A stretch of DNA of 64,000 nucleotides from Propionibacteriaceae bacterium ZF39 (GTDB lineage Bacteria; Actinomycetota; Actinomycetes; Propionibacteriales; Propionibacteriaceae), in NCBI GenBank assembly GCA_039565995.1, contig CP154795.1:3922878-3986877 (forward strand), given 5' to 3'. Both the position numbers and the translations under genes were made by a program. Each line of letters begins with the position of its first letter. Position 1 is the stretch's first letter. This document shows positions 58,170 through 64,000 of the stretch, one piece after another. The notes under the pieces are model-generated. The model did not search any database. It saw nothing but the letters and a program-made list of their open reading frames with translations, and was not told the DNA's origin.

Positions 58170-59285
58170 GGGCTGAATATGGTGCGCTTCACACTCCGCC
58201 GGGCCCCGATCACAACCCGGAAAGACACACCCACCATCCCGGGCGACCAACGCCGCCCGCAGGTGCGGGTTCACCAGCCGCTCGGCCCGCCCCACATCCA
58301 GCGGAATCCCCAGCGAGTTGAGCACCATCGGGATCACATCGCAGTCACACGCCAACCGCCGCGCCTCCAGTGCGGTGATCGGATGCCCGGAGTTCAGCGC
58401 CATGTGACCGAGCCCGCCGACCAGATCCTCCAGCTTCAGGTGCACATTCACCCGCGGCCGGTCCCCACCATGCATCGGCGCATCACGATGCACCTGATGG
58501 GCGCGGACCAGCTCCATCAACGCATCCGCCAGCAGGAGTTTCTTGTTCCGTGGGGCCTGCTCCACCCCTTCGTCATCGACCTGGCGTTTCCACGCCGACT
58601 CCGCATGCGCGTTCAGGATCGCCGCCAGCTCTTCACCATCACTGGTCGGGAGCTGGCCCTTGATATGCATCGTGCCGTGACCGTCGTCCGCCAGGGACAA
58701 GCCGCGGTTCTTCCGGGCCCGTTCCTCCTCCCGGGCCAACCGGTCGGCCTCGATCTCCTCCGCCCGCTCCGGCGCCTCATGCTCCAGGACCCGCCACCCC
58801 GCCACCATCAGCTCACCCGGATCCAGCGACCCGGCCAGCTCCACCAACGACGCTTCACACCTTTCGAGAACTTCAGTGCCGAGATCATCCGGAAGCTGGC
58901 TCAACGCGTACGCGATCGCGGACCCTTGCTCACCCGAGACTGCGCCGGTGGCTTCGGCGGCCGTCAACTCGGCGTACCCACCCCGGCGCACCGCGTCCTT
59001 CACAATCAACCGACACTTCGCCAACGTGTAACCCAGACCCCGATGCAAATATTCGGCCGGGTTCGCCTTCGCCTCATTCTCCGCAGCCTCGCGCTCCACC
59101 ATGGCCCGGATCGCGACCGCCCGCGCGGCCTCCACCAACCCCAACGCCTTGTCCGTCGCCGACACCAGATCCAGCACCGCCCGATCGGTCAACAACCCCA
59201 ACCCCGGCTCCGCAAGCGCGCCCAAAGCCAGCGCGGTGATCACACCGATCGCCTCACCCAGCCCCGCCGCACTGGTGTTTTCCAT
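58170..59285 (-). CDS. DUF222/HNH endonuclease gene (13E12 type), 5' exon
   Basis: 372 codons of a DUF222 protein: LVEAARAVAIRAMVEREAAE, GYTLAKCRLIVKDAVRRGG, and later GCVFPGCDRGPAECEAHHIQP, where the HNH motif is cut by the intron. With the 3' exon it would make a protein of about 446 residues. Family members are multi-copy actinobacterial genes with an HNH nuclease domain and unknown function. I chose ATG 59285; a TTG is in frame upstream. Unspliced translation would read into the intron for about 25 codons. Confidence 0.88.
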
Positions 59286-59354
59286 GGTCCAAGTCAACCC
59301 GGGCCCACTGACACTTTTCGCTCACCCGCACGAATCCTTCCGGAACCGGAAGCA

Positions 59355-60134
59355 CTACTCGACGGACAGCTCCCAGCGCCCGTTGGCGGTGATAGCCACG
59401 ACGGCAGGCAGCTCGACATCAACGACAGCCTCGCCGGCCTCATCGGTGCCGAAGACCTTGAACCCGGTCTTGGGCGCAAAGGCGGCGGCCCGGATGTTGA
59501 TGCTCGCCCCCGGATAGGCGGGCTCGAATCGATAGCGAATCCTGGTCCCCTCATCCATCATCGCGAACACGGTCGAGCCGTCGCCCTGCTGCTTCCCGGT
59601 CACCTGCCGCGCCAGGCCCCAGTCGTAGAACCGGATCTCCCACGATCCCTTCGTTCGGATCTGTGCCACTCCTGACCGATCCGATCGAGAGATGGTCAGG
59701 AGATAGGACCCCTCCAACGGCGCCTGTCCGTTGGCCCACGAGCTGTTGCGTTCTCCGACCACCGAGTTGAGGAAGACCTGGCCCTCACACTTGCGACAGT
59801 CCAGATCGGCAGCCATCGCAAAATCTCCATCGATCGTGAACGCAATATCCATATCGCCCTCACCCTTCACAGTGCGGGATTCCATGTCGGGCACCGAAAC
59901 CGTGCGGGTGTTGGGGACCGGCGAGAACGACGGCTTCGGCGTCGCGGTGGGCTTGGGGGAAGCGCTTGGCGTACGCGTCACGGTCGGGCTATGCGTGGCC
60001 GCCGGCGTACTCGACACAGTCGGAGTGGGATCACCACGCCCCGCCACGACGATCGGCTTGATCACGGCACAGGCGGAGAGAACGGGAAGAAGAAGAAGAA
60101 GTACCCCGATTCGCCAGATCCATCGCCCAGTCAC
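59355..60134 (-). CDS. Secreted lipoprotein with Ser/Thr/Pro-rich linker
   Basis: A 259-residue protein starting at GTG 60134. The signal peptide ends in the lipobox LSAC near residue 22. It is followed by a Thr/Pro/Ser linker (residues about 38-75) and a globular domain with two cysteines in DLDCRKCEG. The domain (MAADLDCRKCEGQVFLNSVV; IRTKGSWEIRF) is not one I can name. It lies between the HNH gene and rsmG on the same strand. Confidence 0.75.
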   Translation of the reverse strand: MTGRWIWRIGVLLLLLPVLSACAVIKPIVVAGRGDPTPTVSSTPAATHSPTVTRTPSASPKPTATPKPSFSPVPNTRTVSVPDMESRTVKGEGDMDIAFTIDGDFAMAADLDCRKCEGQVFLNSVVGERNSSWANGQAPLEGSYLLTISRSDRSGVAQIRTKGSWEIRFYDWGLARQVTGKQQGDGSTVFAMMDEGTRIRYRFEPAYPGASINIRAAAFAPKTGFKVFGTDEAGEAVVDVELPAVVAITANGRWELSVE

Positions 60135-60172
60135 AAGACCAGCCTAGGAGCGATCCGGTCAACTGAATCGAA

Positions 60173-60814
60173 TCAGGCGCGGCGGACCCGAACGACGGAG
60201 GTGACCTCGGACTCGGGATGAGCACGTACGCCGACGATCTCGGCGGCCAGCTTGTTCTTCTTCAGGAACCCCTGCACGGCAGCCACCTCGTCGGCAGCGG
60301 AAGAACCCTTCAACGCGAGCACTTCGCCGCGGCGCCCCAGCAGACCCAGCACCCACGGCAACAGCTTCTCCAACGGGGCGACAGCGCGACAGGTCACGAT
60401 GTCGAACTTGCCGTCATAGTCTTCGGCGCGGCCACGTTCCACAGCCACGCGCTCACTTATCCCCAAGTTGTCCACAGCCTGCGTCAGGAAGTTGTACCGC
60501 CGCAGCAACGGTTCCAGAAGCGTGACGCCCAGGTCGGGACGCTGAATCGCCAGGGGTACGCCCGGTAGGCCAGCTCCCGAACCCACATCCACCACATCGG
60601 CACCCTCCGGCACCAGATCAGCGAACGCCACGGAGTTGAGCAGGTGACGCTCCCACAGTCGGGGCACCTCACGAGGGCCGATCAACCCCCACTCGGTGCC
60701 CTGACCGGCCAGGAGATCGTGATAGGCCTCGGCCAGCTCGAACCGGGCACCGAACACCTCGCGGGCGATCCTCTCCGAATCGCCCGCGACGTTGTCGTTC
60801 TGATCTTCGCTCAC
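60173..60814 (-). CDS. rsmG: 16S rRNA (guanine-N7) methyltransferase RsmG
   Basis: A 213-residue SAM-dependent methyltransferase (GidB) that modifies G527 of 16S rRNA. Motifs: [19 protein letters not shown], the SAM loop [17 protein letters not shown], and [22 protein letters not shown]. It has its classic place in the yidC-jag-rsmG-parA-parB series. Its ATG overlaps the jag stop by four bases. Two DnaA-box-like sequences lie in the coding region at 60458-60476. Confidence 0.96.
   Translation of the reverse strand: MSEDQNDNVAGDSERIAREVFGARFELAEAYHDLLAGQGTEWGLIGPREVPRLWERHLLNSVAFADLVPEGADVVDVGSGAGLPGVPLAIQRPDLGVTLLEPLLRRYNFLTQAVDNLGISERVAVERGRAEDYDGKFDIVTCRAVAPLEKLLPWVLGLLGRRGEVLALKGSSAADEVAAVQGFLKKNKLAAEIVGVRAHPESEVTSVVRVRRA
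60458..60476. other. Two adjacent DnaA-box-like sequences in rsmG
   Basis: TTATCCCCA at 60458-60466 (one mismatch to TTATCCACA) is followed directly, after one base, by a perfect TTGTCCACA at 60468-60476. They lie within coding sequence about 3.5 kb from the expected dnaA. Confidence 0.4.
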
Positions 60815-61518
60815 GCCGGCATGACCACGACGCGACGGTTCGGCTCCTCGCCGTCCGACTCACTGTTGAGCCCGGCAGCCGCCACGACATCGTGGACGAT
60901 CTTGCGCTCGAACGGATTCATCGGCGACAGGCGTACCGCCTCGCCGGAGGCCTTCGCCTCCTCGACCGCATCGCTGGCCAGGTCGGTCAGCTCCGCGCGG
61001 CGCTTCTCGCGATGTCCGGCGATATCCAGCATCAACCGGGACCGCTTCCCGGTCTCGGTCATGACCGCCAGCCGGCTCAGTTCCTGCAGGGCTTCCAGGA
61101 CCTCGCCGTCCTTGCCGACCAGCAGGTTGGCGTCGGTCACGATCGAGATATGGGCCCGGCCCCCCTCGGTGAAGGTGTCGATATCACCGTCGAGGTCGGC
61201 GATGTCGAGCAGCTCCTCGAGGTAGTCGGCCGCGATGTCACCCTCTTCGTCGAGCGCGATCAGCTTCGCCGAACGCCCCTTGCGGCCGGAGCCGCCAGAG
61301 CCTTCGTCACCCTCCGAATCCTCGTCCTCCGAGTCGTCCTCATCGTCGGACTCATCGTCTTCGGATTCGTCGTCCTCGACGTCAGCTTCGGACTCATCGG
61401 AGTCCCGGATCTCATCGTCGAGATCATCGGTCGCAGCAGCGGCTTCGGGAGCCGTCGTCTCATCGACCTGCTGGTCTTCAGGCACGTCGGCATCGTTGGT
61501 CAGATCGGGCACGGGCAT
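60811..61518 (-). CDS. jag: Jag/KhpB-type R3H-KH RNA-binding protein with acidic N-terminus
   Basis: A 235-residue protein. The C-terminal KH ([38 protein letters not shown]) and R3H ([34 protein letters not shown]) domains mark the SpoIIIJ-associated Jag/KhpB family. The first 85 residues replace the usual Jag-N domain with an extremely acidic Asp/Glu/Ser tract followed by a [10 protein letters not shown] hinge. It lies between yidC and rsmG, as usual near the origin. Confidence 0.92.
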   Translation of the reverse strand: MPVPDLTNDADVPEDQQVDETTAPEAAAATDDLDDEIRDSDESEADVEDDESEDDESDDEDDSEDEDSEGDEGSGGSGRKGRSAKLIALDEEGDIAADYLEELLDIADLDGDIDTFTEGGRAHISIVTDANLLVGKDGEVLEALQELSRLAVMTETGKRSRLMLDIAGHREKRRAELTDLASDAVEEAKASGEAVRLSPMNPFERKIVHDVVAAAGLNSESDGEEPNRRVVVMPA

Positions 61519-61586
61519 ATCTCCTTCTTCGGAACCGCAGCATCAGCGCGGGTGGCCTTGGGTCGGCCGGGGAAAGGACTGAGGGG

Positions 61587-62609
61587 TTATCGCTTGCGAT
61601 TCGACCGGGTCTGGCGCCGCGGCTGCTGCCGCTGTACGCGCGGGGTGTTCGGATCCCCGGCCGCGAGTTCCTCGTTGGTCGGCTCGACGGGCGTCTCGGT
61701 CGCAACAGCGGCGGCCTTGGCCTTCTTCGGCGGGCGGACGCCCGGGCGCAGGGTCGCCGGGTCATGACCCTTCATGCGCATGCGCGCTTCCCAGGCGGCG
61801 TACGCCGGCGTACCCGGAGTGGGGGACTGTCGAATCACATAGAACTGCTGGCCCATCGACCACAGGTTGGAGGCGGTCCAATAGATCAGCACGCCGATCG
61901 GGAACGCGACGCCGCCGACACCGAAGACGATCGGCAACACATAGAGCATCATCTTCTGCTGCTGCGCCATGGGGCCGGTCATCGCGTCCGGGGGCATGTT
62001 CTTGCCCATGAGCTGCAGCTGCACATAGAACTGCGTACCCACCATGGCGAGAATCAGGATCAGCGCCAGGATCTGCTCGGCTCCGAACTGGTTGAGCGGC
62101 AGGAAGGTGCCGGCGATCCGGGCCCCGAAGATGGTCGCCTGGGCGACCGAATCCGCGAGCTCCTGCGTCATGAACGTGCCCTTCGGCACACCCCGGGCGG
62201 CCGAGTTCAACACCTGGAAGAGGGCGAAGAAGATCGGCATCTGCAACAGGAGCGGGAAGCAGGACGCCATCGGGTTCACACCCTCGTCCTTGTAGAGCTT
62301 CATCGTCTCCTGACCGAGCTTCTCCCGGTCATGCGAATATTTCTTCTGGAGCTCACGCACCTTGGGCTGCAAGAGCTGCATGTTGCGCGACGAGCGGATC
62401 TGCTTGACGAACAGCGGGATGAGCAGCGTCCGGATGACGATGGTCAGCAGGATGATCGACAGCGTCCAGGTGAGGCCGGAGTCTGCACCGAAGAGCGGCG
62501 AGAACAGGTTGTGCGCCAACACGAGCAGACCGGACACCGCCCAATAGAGCGGGGCCATCAACGTGTCCCAGAACCCCGCCATGGGGGCAAGCAGGACCAG
62601 ATTCTCCAT
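61587..62609 (-). CDS. yidC: Membrane protein insertase YidC
   Basis: A 340-residue Oxa1/YidC insertase. The 60KD_IMP core begins YWAVSGLLVLAHNLFSPLFG, has SIILLTIVIRTLLIPLFVKQIRSSRNMQLLQPKVRELQKKY with the conserved arginine, then NPMASCFPLLLQMPIFFALFQVL and the last helices. The C-terminus is long and basic (RQQPRRQTRSNRKR), a ribosome-contacting tail. Its start overlaps the yidD stop by one base. Confidence 0.96.
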   Translation of the reverse strand: MENLVLLAPMAGFWDTLMAPLYWAVSGLLVLAHNLFSPLFGADSGLTWTLSIILLTIVIRTLLIPLFVKQIRSSRNMQLLQPKVRELQKKYSHDREKLGQETMKLYKDEGVNPMASCFPLLLQMPIFFALFQVLNSAARGVPKGTFMTQELADSVAQATIFGARIAGTFLPLNQFGAEQILALILILAMVGTQFYVQLQLMGKNMPPDAMTGPMAQQQKMMLYVLPIVFGVGGVAFPIGVLIYWTASNLWSMGQQFYVIRQSPTPGTPAYAAWEARMRMKGHDPATLRPGVRPPKKAKAAAVATETPVEPTNEELAAGDPNTPRVQRQQPRRQTRSNRKR

Positions 62610-63013
62610 CAGTTCACACCTCGGGTGTCGTGATTCACCACGGAGCGGGGCTCCGTCGGGTCAGGTTCAACAGTGCTTGGTTCAACACCAGTGTTTCCAG
62701 TCTCCCCAACCCTGTCGCCCGGCCGGGCCGAGTCAGGGGGAGATCCGGGTTGCGTGTCGGAGGCGAGCTTCTGCTCGCGCTCCCATTCTTCAGCTGCCGG
62801 GGTCCCCGGGACGGGGTCATAGCCTCCGTGCGACCACGGGTTGCAGCGCGCGATCCGGCTGATGGTCAACCACGATCCCTTCAGCGCGCCGTGCACCCGG
62901 ACGGCCTCCAAGCCGTACGCCGAACAGCTCGGGTAGTACTTGCAGACGTTGCCGTAGAGCGGGCTGATCACGGCGCGCCACAGCTTGATGAAGCCGATCA
63001 GCAACCACTTCAT
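62609..63013 (-). CDS. yidD: Membrane protein insertion efficiency factor YidD
   Basis: A 134-residue protein. The first 80 residues are a standard YidD domain ([42 protein letters not shown]) with its conserved cysteines. The remaining 50 residues are a hydrophilic Pro/Asp/Thr tail not found in short YidD proteins. The ATG at 63013 ([10 protein letters not shown]) overlaps the rnpA stop by four bases. Confidence 0.95.
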   Translation of the reverse strand: MKWLLIGFIKLWRAVISPLYGNVCKYYPSCSAYGLEAVRVHGALKGSWLTISRIARCNPWSHGGYDPVPGTPAAEEWEREQKLASDTQPGSPPDSARPGDRVGETGNTGVEPSTVEPDPTEPRSVVNHDTRGVN

Positions 63014-63363
63014 GACGTCCGTCCCAGCTTGTCGAGACACGAACTCCAGGCGCCACCCAGATCGCGTTCCAGCTCGGCATCGGGAGCGGCCGCGGCCGGC
63101 AGGGCCCGGACGACCACGCGTACGCCCTCGGGCGTCACGTCCAGAAGCGGACGGGCCAGATGACGCAGACGGCGCTTGACCCGGTTGCGGATGACCGCGT
63201 TGCCGACAGCCTTCGACACCACAAACCCGACTCGAACGCCTGTGGACGTCGGGTCGGGTCGATGGATGCTCACCACGAGCGTGGGTCTGCCGGCGCGGAC
63301 GCCGGACCGGATCGTGCGCCGGAATTCCTGCGCAGATCTGAGCCGGAACGCACCAGGCAGCAC
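63010..63363 (-). CDS. rnpA: Ribonuclease P protein component
   Basis: A 117-residue RnpA, the protein subunit that helps RNase P RNA mature tRNA 5' ends. The RNA-binding motif [18 protein letters not shown] is intact, as are the N-terminal [14 protein letters not shown] and FVVSKAVG. It starts with GTG at 63363, 15 bases after the rpmH stop. The RNase P RNA itself is not in this window. Confidence 0.96.
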   Translation of the reverse strand: MLPGAFRLRSAQEFRRTIRSGVRAGRPTLVVSIHRPDPTSTGVRVGFVVSKAVGNAVIRNRVKRRLRHLARPLLDVTPEGVRVVVRALPAAAAPDAELERDLGGAWSSCLDKLGRTS

Positions 63364-63378
63364 GGGGTGCCGGCGGGG

Positions 63379-63516
63379 TCAGCCAGCCAGCTTGTCGCGG
63401 CCCTTGCGGCGACGGGCGGCAAGGATGGCGCGGCCCGCACGGGTCCGCATGCGGAGGCGGAAACCATGGGTGCGGCTGCGGCGCCGGTTGCTCGGCTGGA
63501 AAGTGCGCTTGCTCAC
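63379..63516 (-). CDS. rpmH: Ribosomal protein bL34
   Basis: A 45-residue L34 ([19 protein letters not shown], then [20 protein letters not shown], ending RDKLAG). It starts with GTG at 63516 and stops with TGA at 63379. No clear ribosome-binding site is seen upstream. It is the first gene of the rpmH-rnpA-yidD-yidC-jag-rsmG series that faces away from dnaA. Confidence 0.97.
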   Translation of the reverse strand: MSKRTFQPSNRRRSRTHGFRLRMRTRAGRAILAARRRKGRDKLAG

Positions 63517-64000
63517 AGGAGGACCCTATTCATTCGTATTCGTCGGACAGTGTCGGCGCCGGAGGGGCGCACAAAAGATTGGCCGGGCGAACCGGCGACC
63601 TCATTACGGTACGCGCGCCTGCGCCCTCCGTCAAACGGAGCGGCCCCGTCTCACGAGTCCACTCGACACGCCGATGGATCGTCTCAGCTATGTTGCGATC
63701 ATGAAATGGTCTGTTCTAACGTCGTCGAATCTGAGCGACTCCGACCCGTTCAGTGGCGATGGGCCGCGAGCCTCCTGCTAAGAGCAGCCACTCTTCGGTC
63801 TCGGGGGCTGCCTGAATTCCGGGGTACCCACAGCCTGTGGATAAAGTTGTGGGAAAGTCGGAATTGCCGACGCAAGACTCCTTGCGACGGCGCAGACAGA
63901 CATTTCGGGGTGCGTGTTGAATGATTTCCATCAGGCAGATGCTCGTCAAGGGTCTGGCCACGATGAGTCGTCAGCATCCGTAGGCAGTCTTCACGACGCC
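63517..64000. other. Origin-proximal intergenic region upstream of rpmH
   Basis: 484 bases without a convincing gene. They should contain the rpmH promoter and, by synteny, the upstream region of dnaA, whose start is beyond the window. A perfect DnaA box (TTATCCACA, minus strand) is at 63836-63844, preceded by CCACAGCC so that two boxes face each other. The segment from about 63675 onward is less GC-rich than the rest. It may be part of oriC. Confidence 0.6.
63836..63844 (-). other. DnaA box
   Basis: TGTGGATAA on the plus strand is the exact reverse complement of the DnaA box TTATCCACA. It lies in the rpmH upstream region near the expected dnaA gene. Confidence 0.75.

Noticed and set aside
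58038..59675. 545-codon open frame on the plus strand opposite the HNH gene 5' exon
   Set aside because: It is antisense to clear DUF222 coding sequence, its translation is Arg/Pro/His-rich with no family pattern, and it results from high-GC codon bias on the other strand.

Overview
The window is high-GC DNA from an actinomycete. The evidence is actinobacterial gene content: a rpmH-rnpA-yidD-yidC-jag-rsmG-parA-parB block, DUF3352, DUF3817, DUF1707 and 13E12-type DUF222/HNH proteins, many GTG starts, and DnaA boxes of the form TTGTCCACA. A member of the Propionibacteriales is plausible but I cannot prove it from this window. The right end lies next to the replication origin; dnaA is expected just beyond base 64000.

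Layout. Bases 1-9400 hold the 3' part of a urease operon (ureC partial, ureE, F, G, D), then a divergent ArsR-type regulator and a five-gene nickel/peptide-type ABC importer. A perfect 12-6-12 inverted repeat sits between regulator and importer, so this is a nickel supply plus urease assembly unit. Bases 9327-12228 encode an overlapping response regulator, histidine kinase and kinase-like membrane protein. Class I fumarase and a thiolase diverge at 14.1 kb. Bases 15.5-17.5 kb form a small island of lower GC with an orphan SUKH-type immunity-like gene, two unknown ORFs and two broken genes, one stopped by a single in-frame amber codon. Then follow two pirins, a Nudix hydrolase, a luciferase-like monooxygenase, PEP carboxylase and several small membrane or envelope genes.

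From 27.3 to 33.5 kb there is a large LuxR-type ATPase regulator with two apparent frameshifts, plus a NarL-type two-component pair. Bases 33.5-35.5 kb are an arsenic resistance locus (arsC, ACR3 pump, divergent arsR). Bases 35.5-41.7 kb are a leucine/isovalerate catabolic operon: methylcrotonyl-CoA carboxylase beta and alpha, isovaleryl-CoA dehydrogenase, MaoC hydratase and a CitE-like lyase, in the same order as M. tuberculosis Rv2502c-Rv2498c. After two uncharacterised envelope genes come trxB-trxA, DUF3352, an alpha/beta hydrolase, OsmC, RraA-like, GNAT, SURF1-like and DUF3817 genes, and then parB-parA with nearby parS sites.

Between parA and the rsmG cluster a group II intron (56014-58169) interrupts a DUF222/HNH endonuclease gene inside its HNH motif. 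Precise removal restores an in-frame protein of about 446 residues. The most notable non-gene signal is a strongly repeated heptamer, GGCGTAC (both strands, about a hundred copies by hand count), which is sparse in the urease/nickel block and absent from the immunity island and the intron region.
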